Shown here: positions 1-8,827 of the stretch, one piece after another | Position numbering within the stretch: the first letter of the stretch is position 1 | Layout of the letters: each line of letters begins with the position of its first letter | DNA from: Pseudolabrys sp. | Lineage (GTDB): Bacteria > Pseudomonadota > Alphaproteobacteria > Rhizobiales > Xanthobacteraceae | Direction of reading: 5' to 3' | Length of the DNA stretch: 64,000 nucleotides | Assembly (NCBI GenBank): GCA_019635575.1 | Contig: JAHBZF010000001.1 | Span: 1-64,000 of the forward strand | The notes under the pieces: generated by a model | Seen by the model: the letters and a program-made list of their open reading frames with translations, nothing else | What the model was told of the DNA's origin: nothing | The model's database searches: none | Made by a program: the position numbers and the translations under genes

Positions 1-31
1 AAAGCGTCGTGCTGCGAGACTTCTGCGCCCG

Positions 32-793
32 TTACCCTAAAACCGCGAACGCGCCGACCGTGCTGAGCTTACTGCGGCGCAGTGCATAGCTCCGCCCTTT
101 TATCGCTTCAAAGAAAGCCGTCGCCTCTCCGGGGAAACGACGATCTGCGAATTCGTCAAAGACGATAATCGAATTGGGGGCCATTCTCGGCAGACAAGCA
201 TCGAGAACCGCTTTGGTAGGATCATAGATATCCATATCCAAATATAGCAGCGATATCGCTTCACCGGGGTTCTTTGACAAAAACTCAGGAACAGCGCGTC
301 GCGCGTCGCCCTCCATCAATTCATATTTTCGGATGTGGGAGAGCGGCGATAAGCCCTCATGTGCCTGGAGAAGCGCGGCCAACGACCCGCAATATCCGGC
401 CGTCACGGAGAATTGCCCATCCAGCACGGACGTTGAACCCTGATCTTTCGATCCTGTGCCGGCGAGACCCGCAAACGTATCGAACCCTATGATACGCCGG
501 CTGTAATTATAGGGCTCAAGAATGCCGCGCAGCGAGGTGAACGTGACGAGGTCACCGCCCCATCGGACACCACATTGGACGATACTTCCCGGCACTTCCA
601 AAATAAGCTGATAAATCTCATTCAAAAACAAGATGCGCGAGAGCGTTTGCCGCTTCATAAACAAATGAACATTGTCAATGCGCTCGTCGTCGAACACGAG
701 GTTATTGTCAAACACGCTCCGGATTTGCGCCAAGGCCGCTTTTTCAGCCTGCGAAGCGGAACCAAGTTCAATCTTGTTTTCAGAGGCCTGCAT
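32..793 (-). CDS. TylF/MycF-type SAM-dependent methyltransferase
   Basis: A 253-residue class I methyltransferase resembling the macrocin O-methyltransferase (TylF/MycF) family, which methylates sugar hydroxyls with a divalent metal. Visible motifs are CGVRWGG (74-80, SAM-binding turn), GFDTFAGL (103-110), LDMDIYDPT (185-193) and FDEF (212-215); the acidic residues fit the family metal site. The length is normal for TylF proteins. It is the last gene seen in the six-gene minus-strand operon, 57 bp after the deacetylase, and its product probably methylates a sugar or hydroxy-acyl group made by that operon. The acceptor cannot be deduced. G+C is clearly lower than in the LPS genes further right. 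Confidence 0.85.
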   Translation of the reverse strand: MQASENKIELGSASQAEKAALAQIRSVFDNNLVFDDERIDNVHLFMKRQTLSRILFLNEIYQLILEVPGSIVQCGVRWGGDLVTFTSLRGILEPYNYSRRIIGFDTFAGLAGTGSKDQGSTSVLDGQFSVTAGYCGSLAALLQAHEGLSPLSHIRKYELMEGDARRAVPEFLSKNPGEAISLLYLDMDIYDPTKAVLDACLPRMAPNSIIVFDEFADRRFPGEATAFFEAIKGRSYALRRSKLSTVGAFAVLG

Positions 794-850
794 AACCTGC
801 TCGATTTTCCCGCCACATTCGGCGCAAGATTTTGATCAAGTGGAACGATA

Positions 851-1840
851 TTACTTTGCTTCGCCGCGCCCCAGAAGCGTCCAATAATTCGGAGGGGCAT
901 CTGCTCGCTTTGGCAAGTCGTTGGTATCGAGACGCGCGAGCGTAAAACAGGTGTCGGAACCAACCTCCGCGATCATAGCCGCGCTGGTGAAAGCGGCTTT
1001 GAAACCGTTTCTTTTAAGGATTTCAATCGTGTTCTCATCATAGTCTCCGTAGGGATAGCAACATGTGAAATAATCCGGGTCTGCGCCGACAGCCCGCAAC
1101 AAACTCAACGAACCCACGATATCCTTTTCCTGCGCTTCGGCCGATAGCCTGCTGAGCCAGGGATGAGCGTCGCCATGCGAGCCGACATGCATGCCCATGG
1201 ATACCATAACTTTCAACTGCGCTTCCGAGACGTATAACTCCTCGGCGAATGCCACCTCATCCGCGGTGACCGCTTTCGCAAAAAGCGAAGCGACGATCTG
1301 AGAGCGCAATTCTGAAGGCAAAGCGTGTTGAAGCATCCGCTTGACGTAAACAACCGAAGCAGGATCAAAGCGATTTTCAATCCAGTATGACCGGCGATAA
1401 TTTTCCACCGTATCGAGTTTCCATTCTACAGATCTTTCCCGGCAGACCCTATCGATCTCCAGCGCAAGAGCGTCCGGCTCGCAGCCAGACGCCAGAATAA
1501 AGTGGATCTTGTGTACCTCCAGCAGCCGTCGGTTCAACACCGCTTTGGCTGGAGGAAAAAAGGCGCCGGCAAGCCCTCGCTCCGCCAGCACCGGGAATAC
1601 ATAAGCATAATGATCGATGAGGCCGTCATCGAAAGTCAGAAGCGCCGGGTTGGCGGGCAATTCGACCTTTGAGGCGATTGCATCAACCAGATTCTCGACA
1701 CTCACAATATTATAGTGTTTCTGGATATAACCAACCTGCTCCTCGAAATGCGCCACATCCAGTCCTTTGATGGACGGAAAGCGTGTGCGCTCGAGAGGCC
1801 GAACGTAATGATACATCAGAGCTGTCAGCAGCGGCATCAT
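851..1840 (-). CDS. NodB-type polysaccharide deacetylase
   Basis: A 329-residue carbohydrate esterase 4 protein. The NodB signature is present: TFDDG (69-73), whose first Asp is the usual catalytic base and second a metal ligand, and SHGDAHP near residues 220-226, which supplies the His-x3-His metal ligands. The family removes N-acetyl (sometimes O-acetyl) groups from amino sugars. There is no signal peptide, so a cytosolic substrate such as a lipid- or nucleotide-linked sugar is likely. Its ATG overlaps the stop of the upstream MaoC-SDR gene by 4 bp (ATGA), showing translational coupling. The specific sugar is unknown. Confidence 0.85.
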   Translation of the reverse strand: MMPLLTALMYHYVRPLERTRFPSIKGLDVAHFEEQVGYIQKHYNIVSVENLVDAIASKVELPANPALLTFDDGLIDHYAYVFPVLAERGLAGAFFPPAKAVLNRRLLEVHKIHFILASGCEPDALALEIDRVCRERSVEWKLDTVENYRRSYWIENRFDPASVVYVKRMLQHALPSELRSQIVASLFAKAVTADEVAFAEELYVSEAQLKVMVSMGMHVGSHGDAHPWLSRLSAEAQEKDIVGSLSLLRAVGADPDYFTCCYPYGDYDENTIEILKRNGFKAAFTSAAMIAEVGSDTCFTLARLDTNDLPKRADAPPNYWTLLGRGEAK

Positions 1841-3204
1841 TTGTCTCGTTGAATCTCACGGATGAGAGGCAGCAAGATTTCTTCAGGCGCCGCTGCCGCC
1901 ACCTTGAGAAAGCTTTGTGTCTGGCGCGTAGCCACGCGCGGCAACCGGGCGACGTTTATCGAAACGCTCTTGTATTTCTTTTCCAGCTTGCGGCACAGAG
2001 CCTCACCAAGCTGCTTCGCGGCAGCGTATTCGAGAAGATCGGATGACGCTTCATCGACGGCGGAAGATGACGGATAAAATATTGAAAGCTTGCGATCGCC
2101 AGCCGCACGCTGCGCGGCACGCACGATATTATAAAAGCCGTCGACATAAATCCGAATAAAATCGTGAACGTCTCCCGATTGATAAGGCTCCAGGCGCCGG
2201 CGGAAAATCCGAGGTGACGCAAAATAATATATCTGCCGGATATCAAATCCGCTGTCTGAAATGACGTCAGATATCTGAGCGGAGTCTTCAACGTCCAACT
2301 GCAACAGATTGCATCGACGACCCATTGCATTAACTCGATCGGCAACGGCTTGCGCCTCGCTGATCGAGCGATAATAGGTGATGATCGGATCGGCTCCCCC
2401 AGTTGCAAGCAACAGCGCCGTTGTTTTGCCCAGCCCGTTTGACCCGCCAACGATGAGAGGCCGCTGGCCCAAGAACTCCTCCGGGCCTGGCTTATTGGCG
2501 AAATCCTCTCCAGAATCTGGAGACGGCGGCTCAACGTGAGCGGTCACTTCCCCTTTTATGCCATATCCCGCAACCTGCATCGTTATCTGGCTGAAACGGG
2601 GGTCAAACCTGGAGACGTGATAGGAAAGGCGGCTATCCTCTTGTTCCGCCGCCAGCACGACGGAAAATCCAGAGAACATTCCGCCCAAGCCGGGGCATTC
2701 CATGCCAACCAGAGTCGACAACGACATCAAGCCTTCGAGAACACCCGCCCCCAGCACCTTCGAAGCCACTGGAAATTCCATGCCCGGCTTCTTGTTGTTC
2801 CCGTTTGGCAGCACCACACTCCCATTGCGGCCAAGCCAAGGAGATTCGTCGGCAACCCGCGCCCGCGGCAAATCAATGGATTTGCGATCCACGTCCGATA
2901 ACTTCGCTCGCATGACCAATTCGCCACGCACGGACGCGGTTAGAACGTGGCCGTCAAAGTGGGCTGTTACGCTGTCGCCCAAGAGTATCGGCTTGATGAA
3001 CGTAACGCTCAATCCGCGCACATGCTCGCAATCAAATGCCGCATCAATGGCCCAGAGCAGGACATGAATTCCATGAACAACGATCTGGCCGGGATATCGT
3101 GCGGCCGCCCAATCGGGGCTGATGTGAAGCGGATTGCGGTCTCCCGTCAGCTGCGCAAAGCGCAACTGGTCATCCATCGTGAAAAAGCGCGTCTTGCTCA
3201 CCAT
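1837..3204 (-). CDS. MaoC-like hydratase/dehydratase fused to short-chain dehydrogenase
   Basis: A two-domain protein of 455 residues. Residues 1-150 form a MaoC hot-dog domain with the hydratase signature FAQLTGDRNPLH (16-27) and IVVHG (41-45); Asp22 and His27 are the expected catalytic pair. From about 250 an SDR domain carries GGSNGLG (nucleotide loop), a YPSSSA strand holding the catalytic Ser, and YAAAK near 392. The domains would act on beta-hydroxy/enoyl and beta-keto thioesters, probably on the ACP of this operon. The ATG at 3204 is preferred over starts further upstream because it lies just after the preceding gene's stop and the reading extends neither homology. The domain order, dehydratase before reductase, is unusual for a stand-alone enzyme. 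Confidence 0.8.
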   Translation of the reverse strand: MVSKTRFFTMDDQLRFAQLTGDRNPLHISPDWAAARYPGQIVVHGIHVLLWAIDAAFDCEHVRGLSVTFIKPILLGDSVTAHFDGHVLTASVRGELVMRAKLSDVDRKSIDLPRARVADESPWLGRNGSVVLPNGNNKKPGMEFPVASKVLGAGVLEGLMSLSTLVGMECPGLGGMFSGFSVVLAAEQEDSRLSYHVSRFDPRFSQITMQVAGYGIKGEVTAHVEPPSPDSGEDFANKPGPEEFLGQRPLIVGGSNGLGKTTALLLATGGADPIITYYRSISEAQAVADRVNAMGRRCNLLQLDVEDSAQISDVISDSGFDIRQIYYFASPRIFRRRLEPYQSGDVHDFIRIYVDGFYNIVRAAQRAAGDRKLSIFYPSSSAVDEASSDLLEYAAAKQLGEALCRKLEKKYKSVSINVARLPRVATRQTQSFLKVAAAAPEEILLPLIREIQRDK

Positions 3205-3205
3205 T

Positions 3206-4246
3206 TCACTCGAGCTGGCAGTTAAGGGGCAAGCTATTGGGGCGATCCTGATCGGCGTCACCCTTGCAGACAATCGCACGACCAACGGAACCTTTAAGCG
3301 CGTAAGTCAATTCGACATTCCGTTTCTCGAACGGCTCGAAGTGACTTGGCAAGATCAAGCCAGAAACTTCTTCTTGGCGAGAAAGCCCGGCCATGCTCAA
3401 TTCCGCATCGAGATTTGTACAATAAAAATCCAGATATTCAGCTCCAGAATTGCGCAACAACCGCCGGAAGGCGTCTCCTGCGCCAGCGATCGCTTTTGGC
3501 GCACCCATAAAATCCACGATCCGAATAGCATATGCGCCAGCATGCTCGCAGCGGCGTATCACAAGAATGGCGGACGCCCCATCCTCATCTTCGGCAAGCA
3601 ACGCCTCGTATTTGTAGAACGGGTTTTGAAGGTAACGCTGGTACAAATAACGCGGGCTTTTTGCTGGAATTGAGATGGAAGGTTCCAGCGCAAGACTGTC
3701 GACGATCTCAATAAAGTTATTCGGTTCGATAACCGAAAATTTCGTCCCGCCAGAGTCAGGCCGTTGATGCGAAAACCCGTCGGGGGCTGCCGCCAGTCGA
3801 AACGAGCCCAATTCGTCGTTCAACAAAAAATAGCGCGACAGAACTCCGGTTTTATAGCCCAGCAGCTCATATATGCCTCGGGTCGACGGGTTAAGACCCA
3901 CCGTTCCGATCCATGTATGCGGCTCCATCAGCGCAAGCGAACGCAACAGGCTAACGCCGAGCCCGTGAGCGAAGTCAGCTCGCACCTTCCACGTTGTCAG
4001 CCAGAACCCGCTGTTCAACAGCGAAGAATCGTACCGATTGGTCGGAATAAACCCGAGCATTCCGACGATCTCGCTCGCAGAAACAGCAATCAGGAAATTA
4101 TAACGTCTTTTGGACTCGTCGCGATGCTGCCAATCAAGGAGTTCTTTACTGTTGCCAAGAATATGATTTCTGGCCCAATGATCGCGGAAAAACGCCATCA
4201 ACTGGCCGGCTTGATCGAGACCGCAGTATTGTATGGCGACCGACAC
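3206..4246 (-). CDS. GNAT-like acyltransferase
   Basis: A 346-residue protein, longer than a single GNAT domain and perhaps a tandem GNAT fold. The N-terminal half has the expected beta-strand and turn pattern (FLIAVSASEIVGMLGFIP about 51-68, then a strand and helix ending in GVSLLRSLALME). No signal peptide or membrane segment is visible. In an operon with an ACP and an FkbH protein it is the natural candidate for moving the carrier-bound acyl group onto a sugar amine or hydroxyl. It ends 1 bp before the MaoC-SDR start and begins 5 bp after the FkbH gene. Family assignment is moderate and the substrate unknown. Confidence 0.6.
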   Translation of the reverse strand: MSVAIQYCGLDQAGQLMAFFRDHWARNHILGNSKELLDWQHRDESKRRYNFLIAVSASEIVGMLGFIPTNRYDSSLLNSGFWLTTWKVRADFAHGLGVSLLRSLALMEPHTWIGTVGLNPSTRGIYELLGYKTGVLSRYFLLNDELGSFRLAAAPDGFSHQRPDSGGTKFSVIEPNNFIEIVDSLALEPSISIPAKSPRYLYQRYLQNPFYKYEALLAEDEDGASAILVIRRCEHAGAYAIRIVDFMGAPKAIAGAGDAFRRLLRNSGAEYLDFYCTNLDAELSMAGLSRQEEVSGLILPSHFEPFEKRNVELTYALKGSVGRAIVCKGDADQDRPNSLPLNCQLE

Positions 4247-4251
4247 GACGC

Positions 4252-5913
4252 CTAATCGATCTTGATGTTAACGCAAGCGGGCTTTGGATATTCGGTATCT
4301 GGATTCCACCGGAAGACGTTCGGCTCGACCTCATTGAAACCGCCGCGGCGCCAGAAATCCAAACACGGCCCATTGCGCTTGGTAGGCACGGCATGCGCAA
4401 GAATCTCGTCGGCTTGAGCTGCGCGCGCCGCTTTCCATGCCAGGTGCAGCATCGTTTCCTCGACTTTGCGTCCCATGGCCCTGCAGCTCAGCACAAAATC
4501 GACGATGGAGATCACCCGGCCCTGGCGCTCCCAACTGATGATCCCAGTCAGACCCAAATCCCCAAAACGATCGGCGACGGAAAGCACATTCATCTCGCGG
4601 CCAGCTTTCTCGGCGATCCAGTGGTCAAGCTCCGTCTCGACCAGACGGCGGCCGGCAAGATTCATTTGATTTGTTTTATTCAAAAGCTGAACGGCACGCT
4701 TGATATTCGATCCCCTGATCCGCGCTACCGTGATTTCGATATTGAGCGAATCCAGCCACTCCTCCGTCGAGGAAAATTTGATCACGTTTTCTCGACGGTT
4801 CCGTTCATCCACATACATCTGTGTGCGGGAACGATCTTCCTCCGTGATCGAGGGCTGGTCGAAGCAATCGAGCGAACGAAGCGCTTCGGCATACCTGGTT
4901 GGCGATTTCGGCCACTCCGGGACAAACACTTCGGGTAACGATTCCCGGACACGGCCCCGCTCCGCCGGATTGTCATCGATAAAAACGAAGGACTGCAGCC
5001 CGAGATTCAACTCCTGAGCAAGCTCGACGATATTTTGCGCCTTGTCATTCCAGTTGATACGCCAGGCGGCGATATCCTGTTTGCGCAAGACCATTTCCGG
5101 ATGATTGCCGATAGCCGTCAGCGCAACGTTTTCATCATTCTTGCTCACAAGCACGACCTGTATTCCGCGCCGGGTCAGCACTTTAAGAGCCTTTTGAAAT
5201 TCGACGTAAGCCTCTCCGTTATGGTCGTGTCCGCCGAGATTCAGATTTTCCCAACCATCATCGCCAACGACGCCGCCCCACAAAGTGTTGTCCAGATCAA
5301 CCGCAATGACTTTTCGGCTCGATCCCGTGCTCGCACGGATTGCAGCCTTGATGTCGCGCGCCGCCGTCTCAAACACGCCCTCAGTAAAAGGCGTCTTCAT
5401 CGCGAACCAGTATTTTGGATCACGCGCATTGGGCTGCGCCGCTTCCAACCATCTGCTGGCATCGAGAACATAAATGTTGCTTGTCGATCGAACGGCTTCG
5501 GCCAACAGCACATTCATCTTCGCTAAAAGATACGCATGACCATCGCCAGCCCAATCCAACGCTCCCAAGCCGCGGTCTTTCATCGACCGCACCCAGTTCG
5601 CGACAAACAAGACCCGGTAGTTTTTCGCCGCGCGCTTTAACTGTTCGGCAAATTCGGCGGCTTCGATGAACAGTCGGGCGGCATCGACTTTTTCCCCTTC
5701 GAGAACTCTCGAAAATGTCGGGATGGCACCTTCCGGACGCGTCCAAACCAAACCAAATCTGTCCGGGTTCGGCGCGGGTTGTTCGTTCAGCGATTGAAAA
5801 ACCTGTCCATAAGGTGCCACCACAACACTGCATTCCGGCAATGATTTGTCCGCCTGCAAATACCGGCCCAGCAGATCAACATTGAAGTCCGAAACCAGAT
5901 GAACTTTAATCAA
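4252..5913 (-). CDS. FkbH-like HAD-IIIC enzyme
   Basis: A 553-residue FkbH-family protein. The HAD catalytic motif VDLDNTLWGG sits at 205-214 (Asp206 nucleophile, Asp208 acid) and FIDDNPAER follows further on; a GNAT-like C-terminal third is normal for the family. Characterised FkbH proteins take 1,3-bisphosphoglycerate, dephosphorylate it and load a glyceryl unit onto an acyl carrier protein; other members act in sugar acylation. The gene overlaps the upstream ACP gene by 4 bp, strong support for that ACP being its partner. FkbH is usually found with polyketide or surface-glycan loci; no polyketide synthase is visible here, which favours the glycan role. Confidence 0.88.
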   Translation of the reverse strand: MIKVHLVSDFNVDLLGRYLQADKSLPECSVVVAPYGQVFQSLNEQPAPNPDRFGLVWTRPEGAIPTFSRVLEGEKVDAARLFIEAAEFAEQLKRAAKNYRVLFVANWVRSMKDRGLGALDWAGDGHAYLLAKMNVLLAEAVRSTSNIYVLDASRWLEAAQPNARDPKYWFAMKTPFTEGVFETAARDIKAAIRASTGSSRKVIAVDLDNTLWGGVVGDDGWENLNLGGHDHNGEAYVEFQKALKVLTRRGIQVVLVSKNDENVALTAIGNHPEMVLRKQDIAAWRINWNDKAQNIVELAQELNLGLQSFVFIDDNPAERGRVRESLPEVFVPEWPKSPTRYAEALRSLDCFDQPSITEEDRSRTQMYVDERNRRENVIKFSSTEEWLDSLNIEITVARIRGSNIKRAVQLLNKTNQMNLAGRRLVETELDHWIAEKAGREMNVLSVADRFGDLGLTGIISWERQGRVISIVDFVLSCRAMGRKVEETMLHLAWKAARAAQADEILAHAVPTKRNGPCLDFWRRGGFNEVEPNVFRWNPDTEYPKPACVNIKID

Positions 5914-6227
5914 GGGCGGACACTGTCGAGGATAAAGTCAACAATCGCGGCTGGCGTTCCAGGAGCCGTCCCATCGATGGCGGTGACGAGATTGCCCAGC
6001 AGGTCTACCTCTATTCCGAACCGGTTTTCGATGTTGCGTTCGATGGACAAGGCCAACGTTGTCATAGCAAGAGAATCGAGCATTCCATCCTGGCCGAACA
6101 GCTCCACGTCCAAACTCTTCGGTAACTGATTCGCGGGATCGCGAAGCTCGTTAACGGCGTCCATCGCCTGGAAGACCAATTCAGTCGCCATTTCGCGGTC
6201 TAACACCATCATTACGATCTCTTGCAC
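5910..6227 (-). CDS. Acyl carrier protein
   Basis: A 105-residue acidic, helical protein with the phosphopantetheine site DSLAM at 51-55, so Ser52 is the predicted attachment residue. The motif lacks the usual Gly of the GxDSL core one residue back (it reads GMLDSL), a common variation in specialised ACPs. It is slightly longer than housekeeping AcpP. It is the first gene of the minus-strand operon and overlaps the FkbH gene by 4 bp. The start at 6227 is provisional: further in-frame ATGs at codons 6, 7 and 13 could be used. It presumably carries the glyceryl or related acyl unit handled by the FkbH, MaoC-SDR and GNAT proteins. Confidence 0.85.
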   Translation of the reverse strand: MQEIVMMVLDREMATELVFQAMDAVNELRDPANQLPKSLDVELFGQDGMLDSLAMTTLALSIERNIENRFGIEVDLLGNLVTAIDGTAPGTPAAIVDFILDSVRP

Positions 6228-6494
6228 GGGACTTCGGACGACGAAAATAGGTCATGACCACATTTCGTATTTGTTCGCCAGCAATATCGATTTACCAGCT
6301 TCCAAACGACTTTTACTGTGATGCTGGGAGCCCATCAACTGCCGGCGGCAGACCATATCGACATAGTCGAACACACACAGCGCGCCGGACGCAACCGTAA
6401 TCGCCTGCGGCACGGGGATCCGGAAGCCAGCGTCGCCGGCATCACGCTGGCAAACAAGCTCGGAACGGCAAGACGAACGTCCCCACACGGCCAT
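6228..6494. other. 267-bp stretch with no recognisable gene
   Basis: This stretch lies between the ACP operon and the GT9 gene, both read leftward, so it should hold the ACP-operon promoter. An 80-codon frame (6252-6494, minus) starts immediately after the GT9 stop (TGAATG junction), but its product has no recognisable motif and its codon use is not gene-like. I see no clear hairpin or promoter. It also marks the change from high to lower G+C. Confidence 0.4.
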
Positions 6495-7589
6495 TCAATC
6501 ATCACGTATCGCCCGTAGTGCGATTTCGCAGGCCGCCATCACTTTTTCCGCTGAAAGCTCCAGGAGGCACGCGCTGTCACTCTCCAGCCGCCGCTCGCAG
6601 CCTTCGAGCTGGCACGGCATGCACGGCAGCGCGTTCTGCACCAGAACGACATTGCCGCGGCGTTGCGCGGCGCCGTTCTCGCCCGCGTCACGCCATGGCT
6701 CGGACAGACCCTGCTGCGGCCAAGGGCCCCAGAGCCGCGGGTCGGTCGGCCCGAACACCGCCACCGTCGGGCAGCCGGTCGCCGCCGCGAGATGCGTCAC
6801 CGATGTATCGGGGCCGACATAAAGCGTCGCGCCGCCCAGCAGCGCGGTCAGTTGCGGCCAGCTCAAACGGCCGTCGAGACGGCGCACCGCCGGCACGGCG
6901 GTTCCGCCCTGGCCCCAGATCTCGTCGAGATAGCGCCGCTCCACGTCGCCCGGCCCGCCGGTGGCGATCACCGAGAGACCGCGCGCGATCAGCGCCGCAG
7001 CGAGCATGCGCCAACCCTCGGGGGTCCATTGTTTGTAACGAAAGAACGGCGCGGCATGGATCACGGCATAGCGCCCGCCGATCACGAACCCCGACAGATC
7101 TTCCGTGCGTGGCGGAACAACCTGCGGCACACGCGGAATGCCGAGCGCGTCGCAGAACCGCAGCATCTCCTCGACGCGATGCACGCCCGGCTCATGCACG
7201 ACAACGCGATCGAGAAAGCTTTGCTTGAAACGGCCCTTGCGCTCCGGCTCCACCAGCGCAACGCGCGTGCGGCCCGCCACGGCGGCATAGAAAGTCGGCC
7301 GGTCGCCGGCCTGCGTCGATACCGCCAGCGCGTAACGGCGAAACAGCGCGCGTAGCAGCGACAGGCTTTCGCCGATACCGGGCTTCGCCGGAATCGCGAT
7401 CACATGATCGATATCCGGATTGCCGGCGAGGATCGGCGCGGTGTCGGCGAACACCAGCACGTCGATGGTCGCGCTCGGCCAGGCTTGCCGCATGCTGCGA
7501 ATGAGCGGCGTCGTCAGCAGCACGTCGCCAAGCCGACGCAACGCGATGACAAGGATGCGGGAGGAGCGCGGCAGATAAAGCGGCGTCAT
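6495..7589 (-). CDS. Glycosyltransferase family 9 (heptosyltransferase-like)
   Basis: A 364-residue GT9 protein. The N-terminal RRLGDVLLTTPL (about 17-28) and the C-terminal GPDTSVTHLAAATG followed by GPTDP (about 258-285) are the family's acceptor-side and ADP-heptose-binding motifs. GT9 enzymes add heptoses (rarely other sugars) to the LPS inner core at the cytoplasmic face. It is the most divergent of three GT9 genes here; the other two look like WaaF and WaaC, so this may add a third heptose in the manner of WaaQ. A cysteine-containing segment near the C-terminus (PCMPCQLEGCER) is typical of the RfaQ-like branch. It overlaps the O-antigen ligase gene by 4 bp. Confidence 0.82.
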   Translation of the reverse strand: MTPLYLPRSSRILVIALRRLGDVLLTTPLIRSMRQAWPSATIDVLVFADTAPILAGNPDIDHVIAIPAKPGIGESLSLLRALFRRYALAVSTQAGDRPTFYAAVAGRTRVALVEPERKGRFKQSFLDRVVVHEPGVHRVEEMLRFCDALGIPRVPQVVPPRTEDLSGFVIGGRYAVIHAAPFFRYKQWTPEGWRMLAAALIARGLSVIATGGPGDVERRYLDEIWGQGGTAVPAVRRLDGRLSWPQLTALLGGATLYVGPDTSVTHLAAATGCPTVAVFGPTDPRLWGPWPQQGLSEPWRDAGENGAAQRRGNVVLVQNALPCMPCQLEGCERRLESDSACLLELSAEKVMAACEIALRAIRDD

Positions 7590-8827
7590 GACGCCACCCC
7601 GTTTTCACGCGCGCGCAATTTCAGCACCGCGCCGCCGGCGATGCCGATGCCGACCACATAGGTCCAACCCTGCGTAAAATCGAACAGATGCGAATTGAAC
7701 AGCGAGCCGACGACATTCTGGATCACGGTCAGCAGTCCGACCCAGGCCGCGAGGCCGGGCCCGCGAAACAGCAGCCCGTGCGCGATCCACATCGCCCACA
7801 ACACCAGCACGCCAATGAGACCGAGCTGGATCGCCACGGCGAACGTCTGCTGATGCGGATTGGGCGTGATGGTCGCGTAGGGGCCGGTCTCACCGGCGGT
7901 TTGCAGGCGGAACTGCTCCGGGATCGAGCCGGTGCCGTGGCCGAACACCGGCGCGGTGGCGATACTCTCCAGCGACTTCTTCCAGAACTCGAGTCGTTCG
8001 CCGGAAGAGCTGGCCGCGTTTCCTTTCCGATAGACGTCGATCTCGGTTCGCAATTGAATCGTGCGCTCGCGCAGATAGGGCGACGCGGTCCATAGCCCCG
8101 CAGCGACCACACAGGCGCCGGCGAGCGACAGCGCCGCGACCATCGGCCGGCGCATCCGGATCAACAGCGCGATCAGCAGCACCGGCGCGACCACCAGCGC
8201 CGTGCGCGCCGTTCCGGCAAAAACCACGTTGTGCAGAAACCCTGCCGCGAGAACGGCGGCACCCGCGGCCAGCCAGCGCCGGCCGTGCCGCCACGCCAGC
8301 ACCGCGAGCGGCAGCAGGATGAAAATGCAGGCGACGAATTCTCCGCTCTGGGTCGCATTGTTCTTGAACGGCGACGGGAACGTGAACATATCGCGCCAGT
8401 ACAACGACGGCGCCGCATAGAACACTGTCGATAACACGAGGATCAGCGCGCAAACGCCAAGGTAAACCCACAGGGCAATGTGCGCGCGGTCGGACCTCCT
8501 GAACTGCAGCATCAGTAGCGGGATCGCGGCAAGCTTGAGGAAGGAGTCGAGTCCCTTCCATCGCTCGATCCAGGCGACATCGGCCCACAGCATGCCGACG
8601 ACACCGAGCGCGACGAAGGCCAGCGGCAGCCATAGCGCCGCCTGCGCCCGCACCACGTCGATATCGCCGCGCCGCAACGTCGGGATCACGGCGATCAACC
8701 ACGCCACAGCCAGGATCGCCGTTGCCGACGTGGACAGCGGCACCGACGCGACCAATGCGATCGCGAGACCATCGGCCACCAGCGCCTGCCGCGCCACGAA
8801 ACGGGGATCGGTCATGGCGAAGATCAT
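7586..8827 (-). CDS. O-antigen ligase family membrane protein
   Basis: A 413-residue polytopic inner-membrane protein with about ten hydrophobic segments and, between residues 220 and 330, a large periplasmic loop (RTEIDVYRKGN...FWKKSLES) of the Wzy_C type. The GHGTGSIPEQF segment and the later PHQQTF segment match the conserved loop and His region of WaaL/O-antigen ligase proteins. WaaL joins undecaprenyl-linked O-polysaccharide to lipid A-core; RfaL and Wzy polymerases share the fold, so a polymerase is a weaker alternative. Position between GT9 and GT2 core genes, with 4-bp overlaps at both ends, supports ligase. The start may be the ATG at 8827 or the second one four codons later. Confidence 0.8.
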   Translation of the reverse strand: MIFAMTDPRFVARQALVADGLAIALVASVPLSTSATAILAVAWLIAVIPTLRRGDIDVVRAQAALWLPLAFVALGVVGMLWADVAWIERWKGLDSFLKLAAIPLLMLQFRRSDRAHIALWVYLGVCALILVLSTVFYAAPSLYWRDMFTFPSPFKNNATQSGEFVACIFILLPLAVLAWRHGRRWLAAGAAVLAAGFLHNVVFAGTARTALVVAPVLLIALLIRMRRPMVAALSLAGACVVAAGLWTASPYLRERTIQLRTEIDVYRKGNAASSSGERLEFWKKSLESIATAPVFGHGTGSIPEQFRLQTAGETGPYATITPNPHQQTFAVAIQLGLIGVLVLWAMWIAHGLLFRGPGLAAWVGLLTVIQNVVGSLFNSHLFDFTQGWTYVVGIGIAGGAVLKLRARENGVAS

